Below are positions 42,053 to 50,811 of a DNA stretch of 64,000 nt, in pieces; the first letter of the stretch is position 1; the number at the start of each line of letters is the position of its first letter. The notes beneath the pieces are model-generated. The model was given only the letters and a program-made list of their open reading frames with translations. It did not search any database and had not been told where the DNA came from. The stretch spans positions 2,542,001-2,606,000 of the forward strand of contig NZ_BNEL01000003.1 in assembly GCF_018327685.1 (NCBI RefSeq), given 5' to 3'. Origin of the DNA: Streptomyces sp. TS71-3. GTDB taxonomy: Bacteria; Actinomycetota; Actinomycetes; Streptomycetales; Streptomycetaceae. Both the position numbers and the translations under genes were made by a program.

Positions 42053-43429
42053 GTGTCAGAGCAGGAGCAGGACGGCGCGGGCCCGGGCGGGGCGGCGGAC
42101 GGGCCGGGCGGGACGGATCCCCTGGCGACGTTGCGCAGCACGAGATATCTCGTGCTGCTGGTCTTCGCGGGCTTGCTCGGGGTGCCGCTCGCGGCCGGGG
42201 CCTACGGTTTCCTGGCGCTGGTCAAGGAGTTGCAGCACCTGTGCTTCGCCGAGCTCCCCGGGTCGCTCGGCTTCCACGGCGAACCGCCGTGGTGGCCGCT
42301 GCCGCTGCTCGCGGTGGCCGGGCTCCTGGTGGCGGCGGCCATCCGCTTCCTGCCCGGCACCGGGGGACACGAGCCGTCTCAGGGGCTGGCCGTGTCCGGG
42401 GCACCCGGCGCCCGTGAACTGCCCGGGATCCTGCTGGCCGCGCTGGTCTCGCTAGCCCTGGGGGCGGTGATCGGGCCCGAGGCCCCGCTGATCGCGCTGG
42501 GCGGCGGCGTGGCGATGCTGGCGGCACGGCTGCTCGTGCGCGGTGCCGGCGCCAGGGCCCATGCGCTGGTCGCCGCGTCGGGGAGCTTCGCCGCGGTCAG
42601 CGCCCTGCTGGGATCGCCGCTGCTCGGCGCGTTCCTGCTGATGGAGGTGGTGGGTATCGGCGGTACGGCACTGTCAGTGGTGCTGCTGCCCGGTCTGCTC
42701 TCCGCCGGCGTCGGCGCCCTGGTCTTCGTCGGCTTCGACTCCTGGACCGGCCTCGGAACGGACACGCTGTCCCTGCCGGACCTGCCACCGGTCGGCAGCC
42801 CCTCGCTGGCGGAACTCGGCTGGGCGATCGTCGTGGGACTGGCGGCGGCCTGCGCCGGCGCGGGGGTGCGGGGGCTCGCCAAGGCCCTGCGGGCGCGCGT
42901 CGCCCCGCGAAGGCTGCTGCTCAGCCCGCTCCTCGGCCTCGCCGTGGCGGCGCTGGCCATCGCCTACGCCCAGGGCAGCGGCCGGTCCTCCTCCGAGGTG
43001 CTGTTCTCGGGGCAGACTGACATCGGTCCGCTGATCGTCCACGCCGCGGACCACACGGTCGGGGCGCTGCTGCTCCTGCTCGCCTGCAAGGCACTGGCGT
43101 ACGTGGCGAGCCTGGCCGCCTTCCGCGGCGGACCCGTCTTCCCCGCGCTGTTCCTGGGCGCCGCGGGCGGCGTCCTGCTCTCGCACCTGCCCGGCGTCCA
43201 ACTCGTCGCCGGTGCGGCCATGGGCATGGGCGCCATGACCGCCGCCATGCTGGGGCTGCCGATGACCGCCGTCCTCCTGGCGACCCTGCTGATGGCCAAG
43301 GACGGCCTGACCGTCATGCCCGTGGTGATCGTGGCGGTGGTGGTGTCCCACGTCGCCTCGATCAGACTCGCGCCGCCCCGGCCCCGCGGAGCCCGCTCGG
43401 CCGAGGCGCCCGCACCGGCGGCAGGGTGA
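42053..43429 (+). CDS. ClC-family chloride channel/antiporter
   Basis: A 458-residue membrane protein with ten or more hydrophobic segments. ClC landmarks are degenerate but visible: GTGGHEPSQGL at the place of the GSGIP loop, GAVIGPEAPLIALGGG for the GxxxGxEGP filter (the gating Glu is kept, while the usual Arg and second Gly are replaced), and FRGGPVFPALFLGAAGG for the GGxFxPxL motif. This pattern is common in an actinobacterial ClC subgroup. GTG start with GAGGAGGG upstream. Ion selectivity (Cl- or F-) and channel versus antiporter mode cannot be settled. Confidence 0.88.
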   Translation: MSEQEQDGAGPGGAADGPGGTDPLATLRSTRYLVLLVFAGLLGVPLAAGAYGFLALVKELQHLCFAELPGSLGFHGEPPWWPLPLLAVAGLLVAAAIRFLPGTGGHEPSQGLAVSGAPGARELPGILLAALVSLALGAVIGPEAPLIALGGGVAMLAARLLVRGAGARAHALVAASGSFAAVSALLGSPLLGAFLLMEVVGIGGTALSVVLLPGLLSAGVGALVFVGFDSWTGLGTDTLSLPDLPPVGSPSLAELGWAIVVGLAAACAGAGVRGLAKALRARVAPRRLLLSPLLGLAVAALAIAYAQGSGRSSSEVLFSGQTDIGPLIVHAADHTVGALLLLLACKALAYVASLAAFRGGPVFPALFLGAAGGVLLSHLPGVQLVAGAAMGMGAMTAAMLGLPMTAVLLATLLMAKDGLTVMPVVIVAVVVSHVASIRLAPPRPRGARSAEAPAPAAG

Positions 43430-43497
43430 CGACGTCGTGCGGGCGCGTCGTCCCACGGGCACGCGGGGCACCCGCCGTGTCACCCGCCCCGCCGCCT

Positions 43498-46215
43498 CTA
43501 CAGGCGGATGTCCAGCCGCAGATCGGCCCCCGACGCCCACACCATGAGGGACTGGGCGCGCGGGGCGTGGCCGGCCGCCGACGCGACCAGGGTGTGGGAG
43601 CCCGGCCGGAGGTGGAGCCGGTAGCGGCCCGCGTCGGTGTACGCCTGGGCGGCCCGCTGGCCGCGTGCGTTGATGACCGTGATCCGGGCGGAGCAGCCGC
43701 CGGGGTGGGCGGTGCAGCACACCGAGCCGCTGACGGGCACCGCCGTCGTGCCGTCCGTCCGGGCCCGACCTGCCGCCCCCGTGGTGGCCACGGGGCCGGC
43801 GGCCCGGGTGGCCGGGGGATGCGCGACGCGTGGCGTGCCCCGGCCTGCCGCCGGGACGGGAGCGGGCCGCTGCACCGGGCCGGGGCGCCCGGGTTCGGCG
43901 CCGGTGCCGGATGCCGGGGGCAGGGACGCCAGGGGCAGGCCGCACTGCTCGGCGAAGGCGGCGAGTGCCGCGTCGAGCGCCTCCAGCTCGTGCAGGGCGG
44001 TGCCCAGCCGCTGGGCGCGGGGGCCGGGCGCGGCGGGCCGCACGTCCGCCTGCAGGTCCCGGACGTAGGGGCTGACGGCATGCCAGGCGCCCTGGGCGGT
44101 GCCGTTGGCGAGATGGTGGTCGAGCGCTCGCAGGGAGTCGGTGAAGGTGCGGGTGACGAGCCGGACGCGTTCGGACACGCGCGGGGAGAGGTCGATGTCG
44201 ACATCGGCGGCGGCCGCCAGCGCCCGTGCGTGGCCCCCGGCCGTGGCCAGCAGCGCCATACGGTGCTGGGGCCCGCGTCCGCGCACCCCGAGCGGCATGC
44301 GCACCAGCGGGCGGGACACCTCGGCGACCTGGAACAGCGCGACGTCCACGGCCCGCGCCGCGCCCCGCAGCCGCACCGGGCTGTCGGGATCCTCCCAGCG
44401 GGCCGAGACCTGCGTGAGGAGGTTCTCCACCGCCTGCACGTACCCGTGTTCGGCCTCGCGGACGATCGCCCGGGTGGACAGGGGGAAGATCAGTGCGGCG
44501 CACGCCGACGCCACCAGGATGCCGATCCCGTTGTCCACGAGGCGTTCGCCGAGCAGGTGGCCCATTCCGCTGTCCGGCGTGGTCAGCCCGTAGAGCTGCA
44601 CCAGCGCGACCACGAGGCCGGTGGTCCACAGCGCGTAGGCGCGCTGCATGCCCCAGGAGCCGAGGGCGAGCCCGAGGACGATGACGGTGAGCGTCCAGTA
44701 GACGTGCTGGTGGCCGGTCCAGTGGAGCACGAGCACCCCGATCACCGCGCCCGCGACGGTGCCGACCATGCGGTGCGCGAACTTGCGCAGCCGCTCGTGC
44801 GTGGTGTTGGTGCCGAACAGCGTGATCATCACGCCGACCAGGCCCCAGTAGAAGCGCTGGGGGTCGATGGCGTCCGCGATCGGGCAGACGATCGCGGCGG
44901 CCACGCCCGCGTGCAGCGGGGCGCGCACGAAGGGCACGATCCGCTGCCATCCGCTGCGGGTACGAGCGGTGAGCACGCGCCGCATCGGCGCGACCGAGCC
45001 GGGGATCCGGTTGTTCTCCAGGGCGGCGGCGGGCTGGAAGGGCACCGCGGCGGGGGTGTTCGGCGTCTGCCGGCCCAGGGACAGCCAGCTGACCAGGGAG
45101 TCGGCCAGGGAGTCGAGGAGTTCCGCGATCCGGCGGGCGAGCGCGGCGGACTCGGCGTCGCGCGGGTCGGCCTCCGGGTTCCGCAGGATCGCCTCGGCCT
45201 GCTCGCGGATCGTCTCCACGGCGGGCCGGGGCCCGCCGGCCGCCGCCGGAGGAGTGTCGCGGGCCAGCAGCAGGCCCACCGCCAGCGACCGCCGCAGCTC
45301 TTCGGGCGGTGACTGCGCGGCCAGCGCCTGGACCGCCTGGCTGATGCCGCGCAGCGCCAGCTCCGCGTCGAACAGATGGCGGTGCAGCAGCTCCGCGACG
45401 GCGGGGTCGGTGGCGGCCTCGGGCTGTGCGAGGCGTCCGTCGATCGTGACGGTCACGATGTTCATGCGGCGCAGCGACCGGTTCGCGCGGCGCTCCACGC
45501 GCCTGAGGTCCGCGTCGGGGTCGAGCGCGTCGACGGCGGTGTCGGTCAGGCGCCGGGCCTCCAGGACGAAGGCCCGCTGCGTACGGAGCAGGTCCTCGCG
45601 CGGCATCGGGTAGCACAGCAGCAGCCGGGTGGCGAGCACCGCGGCGGCGGACACCAGGGCGGTCGCGAACGCCTTGCCCACCATGGCGGTGGGGATTCCC
45701 GCCATGGTGCCCACCAGCAGGCCGTTGAAGAACATCATGCCCGTGAGCAGCGCCAGCGGACCGAACCGGGCCAGCAGGAAGGTCAGGGCGAGCGCGGCGC
45801 CGTTGAGGCCGATCTCCAGTGTCCGGTCGCCGTGCAGGGCCGCGGCCAGCCACAGCACCGCGGCGAAGGGGAACGGCATCCACAGGATGGCCCTGGCCAG
45901 CTGCGTCCAGCTGTTGCCGGACACGGCGAAGGCGCTCATCAGGCCGATCATCCTCGCGGCCACCATGCCGATCATCGGCGGGATGGCGAGGGACCGGGCC
46001 ATGCCGTAGCCGACCGCGAGGGAGGTGACCATGGCCACGAGCGTCCGCCAGCCCGCCTGCAACTGCCCGAGTCCGGGGTCGGCGACCAGCACCCGGTCCC
46101 ACCATCGGTACGAACCGGCCAGCCGCCGGGGCGCCAGGAGGACGGGCACGGCTCTGGCGCCCCTCGTGCCCGTGGTGGGGTCGGCTTCCTGCCGGGCGGT
46201 TCCTGGGCTGGTCAA
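43498..46215 (-). CDS. FUSC-family membrane protein with C-terminal beta-sandwich domain
   Basis: A 905-residue protein. The N-terminal half has about six membrane segments (starting VAMVTSLAVGYGMARSLAIP), then a cytoplasmic helical region. A second membrane block follows (HAGVAAAIVCPIADAIDP, then VGVMITLFGTNTTHERLRKF), typical FUSC/aromatic acid exporter architecture. After another helical region and a Pro/Ala linker, the last 75 residues form a carboxypeptidase-regulatory-like beta domain (RITVINARGQ, YRLHLRPGSHTLVASAAGHA). The TTG at 46215 overlaps the MarR stop (TTGA) and has GGAGG five bases upstream, so it is co-translated with the regulator. Export of an aromatic or lipophilic compound is plausible. 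Confidence 0.85.
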   Translation of the reverse strand: MTSPGTARQEADPTTGTRGARAVPVLLAPRRLAGSYRWWDRVLVADPGLGQLQAGWRTLVAMVTSLAVGYGMARSLAIPPMIGMVAARMIGLMSAFAVSGNSWTQLARAILWMPFPFAAVLWLAAALHGDRTLEIGLNGAALALTFLLARFGPLALLTGMMFFNGLLVGTMAGIPTAMVGKAFATALVSAAAVLATRLLLCYPMPREDLLRTQRAFVLEARRLTDTAVDALDPDADLRRVERRANRSLRRMNIVTVTIDGRLAQPEAATDPAVAELLHRHLFDAELALRGISQAVQALAAQSPPEELRRSLAVGLLLARDTPPAAAGGPRPAVETIREQAEAILRNPEADPRDAESAALARRIAELLDSLADSLVSWLSLGRQTPNTPAAVPFQPAAALENNRIPGSVAPMRRVLTARTRSGWQRIVPFVRAPLHAGVAAAIVCPIADAIDPQRFYWGLVGVMITLFGTNTTHERLRKFAHRMVGTVAGAVIGVLVLHWTGHQHVYWTLTVIVLGLALGSWGMQRAYALWTTGLVVALVQLYGLTTPDSGMGHLLGERLVDNGIGILVASACAALIFPLSTRAIVREAEHGYVQAVENLLTQVSARWEDPDSPVRLRGAARAVDVALFQVAEVSRPLVRMPLGVRGRGPQHRMALLATAGGHARALAAAADVDIDLSPRVSERVRLVTRTFTDSLRALDHHLANGTAQGAWHAVSPYVRDLQADVRPAAPGPRAQRLGTALHELEALDAALAAFAEQCGLPLASLPPASGTGAEPGRPGPVQRPAPVPAAGRGTPRVAHPPATRAAGPVATTGAAGRARTDGTTAVPVSGSVCCTAHPGGCSARITVINARGQRAAQAYTDAGRYRLHLRPGSHTLVASAAGHAPRAQSLMVWASGADLRLDIRL

Positions 46216-46709
46216 GTGGCCTCCGGTTCCATGGCGTCGACGAGCGTGGCGACGGCGCGCCGCGCGTCGCGCACGGCGCGCTCGCAGTCGTCGACCGTGG
46301 TGGTGTGCAGTGCGTTGAGCAGGGCGGCGGCCATGCGCCGGCGCCCCCGTTCGAGCAGGAGGCGTCCGGCGGGGGTGAGGGCGGTCTCCACCGCACGCCG
46401 GTCTGTCGTGCAGCGCCGGCGCGCGACCAGTTCCCGGTCCGCCAGCTTCTGGAGCAGCACCGTGACGCGGGGCTGGACCATCCCGGTGCGCGCGGCGAGC
46501 TCGGTGACGCGCAGCGGCGCGGCCTCCAGCGCGTCGAGCAGGGAGACCTCGCTGCGGGTCAGCCCGTACTCCCCGGCCCGGAACAGCGCCCGGTTGAGCC
46601 GTCCGAGGTCGCGCAGCATGCCGTGCGCCGCTCTTTCGACGCGGCCTTCGCCGTCCGGGGGGCCGCTGCCGGCGGGATCGCCGTCGACGACTCCGGAAAG
46701 TACGTGCAT
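46212..46709 (-). CDS. MarR-family regulator coupled to the FUSC gene
   Basis: A 165-residue MarR protein with winged-helix core YGLTRSEVSLLDALEAAPLR, then ARTGMVQPRVTVLLQKLADR and a wing region RRRCTTDRRAVETALTPAGR. The ATG at 46709 is preceded by a TATACT hexamer six bases upstream, so the message is probably leaderless. Its stop overlaps the TTG start of the membrane protein. It is likely a repressor of its own operon that senses the exporter's substrate. Confidence 0.9.
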   Translation of the reverse strand: MHVLSGVVDGDPAGSGPPDGEGRVERAAHGMLRDLGRLNRALFRAGEYGLTRSEVSLLDALEAAPLRVTELAARTGMVQPRVTVLLQKLADRELVARRRCTTDRRAVETALTPAGRLLLERGRRRMAAALLNALHTTTVDDCERAVRDARRAVATLVDAMEPEAT

Positions 46710-46721
46710 ATGGAAAGTATA
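46695..46721 (-). promoter_or_regulatory. Leaderless promoter -10 and GGAAAGTA direct repeat
   Basis: On the minus strand TATACT (46721-46716) lies six bases before the MarR ATG, which places transcription start at the A of the start codon. On the plus strand GGAAAGTA occurs at 46695-46702 and again at 46712-46719, 17 bp apart, straddling the start. This could be the autoregulatory operator. Confidence 0.6.
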
Positions 46722-46747
46722 TATCCGCCCGGACCGGGGGTCCGCTG

Positions 46748-46835
46748 CCGGGTGCACGGACCGGGGCACCTGGTGCACGGGCCGAGGGCGTCTGGTGCAC
46801 GGGCCGAGGGCCTCTGGTGCACGGGCCGAGGCACC
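46748..46835. repeat. Four tandem 22-bp repeats upstream of the MarR/FUSC operon
   Basis: Copies start at 46748 (degenerate), 46770, 46792 and 46814. The shared unit is CTGGTGCACGGGCCGAGGGC plus two bases, with a central GTGCAC palindrome in each copy. It lies 39 bp or more upstream of the MarR start and could be a binding-site array or a variable minisatellite. Confidence 0.85.
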
Positions 46836-46942
46836 CTGAGGCCCCGGCCTCACCCCACGTGACACCCCACGGCCTTGCCTCACGCCGGCCGGCCGGCCGG
46901 TCCGGGTGCCCGGGTATCGCGCCGTAGCAGCCGCCGGCCGTC

Positions 46943-48235
46943 TCAGCGCGTCGGAAGGTGCCGGCGGTACGAGGCCAGCACGGCCAGGCAGCACAGCGCG
47001 GCGAGGCCGCTGAGGACGAGGAAGAGGACCAGCGGCGTGAACGGTGGCGTGATCGCGGCCATCACCGTCGGGGTGAGGAAGCCGCCGTACGCCAGGGCGT
47101 AGAAGACGCCGGTCAGGCCCGCCAGGTCGCGCCCGGTGGCGATGCGCTGCACTTCCAGCAGGCCGCTGACCAGGCCGATGCCGATCCCGGTGCCCAGGAC
47201 GAGGCTCGCCGCGAGCCCCAGCAGGACCGACTGCTCCTGCTGCGCGGCGTCGGCGACCAGCAGGCCCGCCACGATGAACACCAGGCAGACCACGAGGGCC
47301 CGCGCGCTGGAGACGGTGTCGAGCCGCTTGGCCCACGGCTGGACGAGCGCGGCGGTGCCGAGCGTGACCACGGTCAGCGCGGTGGCGTACGCCAGCCCCC
47401 AGCGCCCGGTGGCGGGGGCCAGCAGCACCGGCAGGTAGCCGTACGCCAGGGCCGCCGCCGCGAACAGCCACGGCGCGGTGGGCACCACGACCCGCAGGAA
47501 GCGCTTGTGCCCGGCGGCCGGGATGCGCAGGCGGGCCCGCAGCGGGCCGCCCGCACCGCCGCGGACGGTCTCGGGCACCCGTGGAACCAGCCACAGGAAG
47601 GGCACGGCGAGGGCGATCTGCAGGAGAAAGGGGAGCACTTCCTTCCAGGGGCCCCACTGCGCGATCGCCCCCGCCACCAGCGCCCCGCACGCCGAGCCGA
47701 GGGTGAAGGCCAGTGAGGCGCGGCGCGCCCCGGATCCGGCATCGGCCCCCGGGTCGTACGGGGCCTGGGAGACCTCCTTGAGCCAGCTGTTGCCCACCGC
47801 CATCGCGATGCCCACGGTGATCCCCGACAGCAGCCGGCCGGCGAGGATCGGTCCGGGGCCGAGCGGCCCGGAGGCCAGCATGGTGCCCGCGGCGATCGAG
47901 GACACCACCCCGGCCAGCATCACCGGTCGCCGTCCGTGCCTGTCCGACAGCGCTCCGGCGAGCAGCAGGGCGGGCGCCAGGCCGAGCACGTAGATCCCCA
48001 GGAAGAGGTTGACGATCAGCGTCGGGTAGTGCTGGATCCGCTCGTACATGAGGAGCAGCGGGCTGAACTGGTTGCCGCACCAGGTGGAGACGGAGATCGC
48101 CCCGAACACCACAGGCCACGCGGCACGCTCGCCCCTGGCCCCGGCGGGATCCGGCTGGAGAGCCGCCGTGCCGGCGGAGACCCGTTCACGGGCCACCGCG
48201 GCGTCCGGCACGCTCTCGGCCGGTATCCCGGTCAC
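46943..48235 (-). CDS. MFS transporter
   Basis: A 430-residue major facilitator with about twelve hydrophobic segments. The loop 2-3 signature reads GALSDRHGRRPVM and the helix 4-5 region is AGRLLSGITVGIAMAVG. The GTG start overlaps the stop of the upstream GntR gene (GTGA), indicating coupled translation. Together with the divergent 2-hydroxyacid dehydrogenase this looks like an uptake and catabolism module for a hydroxy or keto acid, though efflux is also possible. Substrate unknown. Confidence 0.9.
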   Translation of the reverse strand: MTGIPAESVPDAAVARERVSAGTAALQPDPAGARGERAAWPVVFGAISVSTWCGNQFSPLLLMYERIQHYPTLIVNLFLGIYVLGLAPALLLAGALSDRHGRRPVMLAGVVSSIAAGTMLASGPLGPGPILAGRLLSGITVGIAMAVGNSWLKEVSQAPYDPGADAGSGARRASLAFTLGSACGALVAGAIAQWGPWKEVLPFLLQIALAVPFLWLVPRVPETVRGGAGGPLRARLRIPAAGHKRFLRVVVPTAPWLFAAAALAYGYLPVLLAPATGRWGLAYATALTVVTLGTAALVQPWAKRLDTVSSARALVVCLVFIVAGLLVADAAQQEQSVLLGLAASLVLGTGIGIGLVSGLLEVQRIATGRDLAGLTGVFYALAYGGFLTPTVMAAITPPFTPLVLFLVLSGLAALCCLAVLASYRRHLPTR

Positions 48236-48987
48236 AGCGCGCCCTGGTGCCGCGCGACGTGCGTCGCGAGCATGCCGGCGTAGCCGTCCGCGTCCAGCGC
48301 CTCCAGACGGTCCACCAGGTGCCGGTGGTCGTCGAGCACGACGGCGAGGTGGCCCGGCCGGATGCCCAGCAGCTGGTGGCGCAGGCGCTGCTGCCGGTCC
48401 CGGAGCAGGCCGAAGAAGTGCACGGCGATGGGGTTGCCGGACGCGGCCACCACGCCGCTGTGGAACTCCTCGTCCGCCTCCACGAACGCCTCGACGTCCG
48501 CGGTCCCGGCGTACCCCTCCTGCTGTTCGAGGTTGGCCCGCAGCCGGGACAGCACCTCCTGCGCGGGCCCGCCGTCCGTGATGAGCCGCCGCGCGGCGGT
48601 GCTCTCGATCGCCTCGCGCATCTCCAGCACGTTCCTGGCCTCCTGCGGTGCCACGGGCAGCACCACGGCCCCCTTGCGCGACGAGAGCGCCAGCAGCCTC
48701 TCCGTGCCGAGCCGCAGGAAGGCCTCGTGCACGGGCGTCCGGCTGAGGCCCAGCTCCCCGCAGATCCGTCCCTCGCTGATCAGCTGGCCTCCCGAGAGCT
48801 CCCCGCGGAGGATCAGGTCCTTGGTGTACAGGTACGCGCGCTCGGCCGCGAGGGCGGCGGCCCCGGGCGCCGCGGCGCGGGGCTCGGCGGCCTGGGCCCC
48901 GGCGGTTGCCGGCTCGGCGGCTCCAGGTGGGGCTCCAGGCAGCCGGGCTCCAGGCCGGGCTTCAGGCGGGGCGGTTCCTTCTGCCAT
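48232..48987 (-). CDS. GntR-family (FCD) transcriptional regulator
   Basis: A 251-residue GntR protein. After an Ala/Pro-rich N terminus the winged helix reads LILRGELSGGQLISEGRICG then ELGLSRTPVHEAFLRLGTER, followed by an FCD domain (EMREAIESTAARRL, EADEEFHSGVVAASGN, DDHRHLVDRLEALD with its conserved histidines). ATG 48987 is preferred; ATG 49017 is in frame but lies inside the operator. It is divergent from the dehydrogenase, with a perfect palindrome between, and coupled to the MFS gene. Confidence 0.9.
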   Translation of the reverse strand: MAEGTAPPEARPGARLPGAPPGAAEPATAGAQAAEPRAAAPGAAALAAERAYLYTKDLILRGELSGGQLISEGRICGELGLSRTPVHEAFLRLGTERLLALSSRKGAVVLPVAPQEARNVLEMREAIESTAARRLITDGGPAQEVLSRLRANLEQQEGYAGTADVEAFVEADEEFHSGVVAASGNPIAVHFFGLLRDRQQRLRHQLLGIRPGHLAVVLDDHRHLVDRLEALDADGYAGMLATHVARHQGAL

Positions 48988-49003
48988 GCGGCCATCGTAG
49001 GTG

Positions 49004-49025
49004 TTGCATGCAATCATGCATGCAA
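49004..49025. promoter_or_regulatory. GntR/FCD-type palindromic operator
   Basis: TTGCATGCA (49004-49012), spacer ATCA, TGCATGCAA (49017-49025) form a perfect 9-bp inverted repeat. TTGCATGCAA-like cores are typical of FCD-type GntR operators. It lies between the regulator and the divergent dehydrogenase, so it can control both. Confidence 0.75.
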
Positions 49026-49113
49026 GGACTCCGGGGGCTGCCTCCGCCAGGTCCCCGGGTCGCTCGGCGGGCCGGCGGACACCCCTCGGTGACGTCGTCG
49101 TGAGAGGTCGGAC

Positions 49114-50103
49114 ATGGCCGAGCCGTGCGCGGATGACCTGGCGTGGTCCCGCGGGTGGACCGCGGAGGTGGACAGCGCCCGGATCCTGCTCGCCCCCGAG
49201 CTCTCCGGCGAGTTGGAGGACGCCCTGTCCGGGGCGCTCGCCGCGCGGGGCGGCCCGCCGGTCCACCGTTACTCCGCGCAATCCGCGCACGCAGGGCCCC
49301 CGGTCGTCTGCATAGGCCCCGCACCACCGCGGGCGCTGCTCCAGGACGGCAGCTCCCTGGTCTGGTTCCACAGCAGCTACGCCGGAGTGGACGCCGTGCT
49401 GCGAGGCGGTCTGCCGAGCGGAGTCCTGCTGACGCGCACGGTCGGCAGGATGGGGGAGCGGATCGCTCAGTTCGTACTGGGCTGGATCCTCTCCGAGTGC
49501 CAGAAGGTGCCCGATCACCTGGCGCAGCAGCGCGCCCGGCAGTGGCGACGCCTGCCTTCAGAACTCGCCGCGGGCCAGCTGGCCGTGGTGTACGGAACGG
49601 GCGCCATCGGCGCGCGGATCGGCCACGCCCTGCGATGCAACGGCATCCGGACGGTCGGCGTCTCCCGGACGGGACGGGGGTCCGGCGGATTCGACGACGT
49701 CCTGCCCGCGGGCCGGGCCGGCGAGGTGCTGCCGCAGGCGCGCTGGGTGATCAACGCGCTGCCGCTCACCGCGGACACGGCGGACTTCTTCGACGAGGCG
49801 CTGTTCCGGCAGCTGGGCGGGGCGACGTTCGTCAATGTCGGCCGGGGCGCCACGGTGGACGTGGAATCCCTCGGCCGGGCACTGCACGGCGGGCAGGTGC
49901 GCGCCGCGGTGCTCGACGTCCTGCCGGAGGAGCCGCCGGCACCTGACGATGCGTGCTGGAGCCTGCCGCGCACCACGATCACGAGCCACTGCGCGGGCCT
50001 CACGAGCGACGAGGACGTCGTCACTGACTTCCTCGCGTGCTGGGAGGACCTGCGAGGCGCACGACGCCCCTTTCTTGCGGTCCAGCGGGAACGCGGATAC
50101 TGA
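49114..50103 (+). CDS. D-2-hydroxyacid dehydrogenase (NAD-dependent)
   Basis: A 329-residue D-isomer-specific 2-hydroxyacid dehydrogenase. The nucleotide-binding motif is YGTGAIGARIG near residue 157, the catalytic Arg region reads FVNVGRGATVD, the Glu region LDVLPEEPPAP and the His region ITSHCAG. The N-terminal catalytic domain is short, as in the glyoxylate/hydroxypyruvate-like subgroup. ATG 49114 follows GAGAGG. It probably interconverts a 2-keto acid and its D-hydroxy form, with the divergent GntR-MFS pair supplying control and transport. Confidence 0.88.
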   Translation: MAEPCADDLAWSRGWTAEVDSARILLAPELSGELEDALSGALAARGGPPVHRYSAQSAHAGPPVVCIGPAPPRALLQDGSSLVWFHSSYAGVDAVLRGGLPSGVLLTRTVGRMGERIAQFVLGWILSECQKVPDHLAQQRARQWRRLPSELAAGQLAVVYGTGAIGARIGHALRCNGIRTVGVSRTGRGSGGFDDVLPAGRAGEVLPQARWVINALPLTADTADFFDEALFRQLGGATFVNVGRGATVDVESLGRALHGGQVRAAVLDVLPEEPPAPDDACWSLPRTTITSHCAGLTSDEDVVTDFLACWEDLRGARRPFLAVQRERGY

Positions 50104-50131
50104 CCCGTCTCCGGTGGTCGGACGGCCGACC

Positions 50132-50137
50132 TATAGT
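50132..50137 (+). promoter_or_regulatory. -10 hexamer of a probable leaderless methyltransferase mRNA
   Basis: TATAGT ends seven bases before the ATG at 50145, with no Shine-Dalgarno sequence between. This spacing puts transcription start at or within a base of the start codon, common in Streptomyces. Confidence 0.6.
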
Positions 50138-50144
50138 GGGCCGC

Positions 50145-50750
50145 ATGAGCCGTTGGAGCGAGTTGACCGGGGGCAGATCCGGACAGGACTACGCCGAACG
50201 GTTCGCGGCCCTGGCCCGTGGCGGAAAGGACGTGCACGGCGAGGCGCGGTTCTGCGCGGCGCTCGTGCCCGCCGGTGCGCGCGTGCTGGACGCGGGGTGC
50301 GGCACCGGACGGGTCATGATCCGGCTCGCGGAGCTCGGGTACGACTGCGTCGGCGTGGACATGGACGCGTCGATGCTGGCGGTGGCGCGGGAGCAGGCGC
50401 CCGGACTGCCCTGGTTCCAGGCCGACCTGGCACGCTTCGAGCCGGAGCGCCTCGGCATCGCACCCGGCTTCGAGCTCGTGGTCGCCGCCGGGAACATCTT
50501 CCCGTTGCTCGCCGCCGGCACCGAGGCGACGGTGGTCGAGCGCCTGTCCGCCGCCCTGCGCCCGGACGGCCTGCTGGTCGCCGGCTTCGGCCTGGACGCA
50601 TCCCACCTGCCGGTACCGCCCAGCATCACGCTGCCGGAGTACGACGGCCACTGCGCCGAGGCCGGCCTGACCCTCGTCGACCGCTTCGCCACCTGGGACG
50701 CCGACCCCTACGAGGGCGGCGGGTACGCGGTCAGCGTCCACCGCCGGTAG
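50145..50750 (+). CDS. Class I SAM-dependent methyltransferase
   Basis: A 201-residue small methyltransferase. Motif I reads VLDAGCGTGRVMIRLAELGY near residues 47-66, the acidic end of strand 2 is VGVDMD, and later motifs are FELVVAAGNIFPLLA and LRPDGLLVAGFG. It appears to be transcribed from its own leaderless promoter immediately upstream. Acceptor unknown. Its 3' end is 61 bp from the convergent ABC transporter gene. Confidence 0.88.
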   Translation: MSRWSELTGGRSGQDYAERFAALARGGKDVHGEARFCAALVPAGARVLDAGCGTGRVMIRLAELGYDCVGVDMDASMLAVAREQAPGLPWFQADLARFEPERLGIAPGFELVVAAGNIFPLLAAGTEATVVERLSAALRPDGLLVAGFGLDASHLPVPPSITLPEYDGHCAEAGLTLVDRFATWDADPYEGGGYAVSVHRR

Positions 50751-50811
50751 GGGCGTGCGGGGCATCGCGATCGCCCGCGCCGTCCGGTGACCGGTGGCTG
50801 CTGCGAGCGGA

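Noticed and set aside
42674..46396. A 1240-codon minus-strand frame spanning the ClC and FUSC genes
   Set aside because: It runs across two unrelated genes and is low-complexity Arg/Pro/Gly text.
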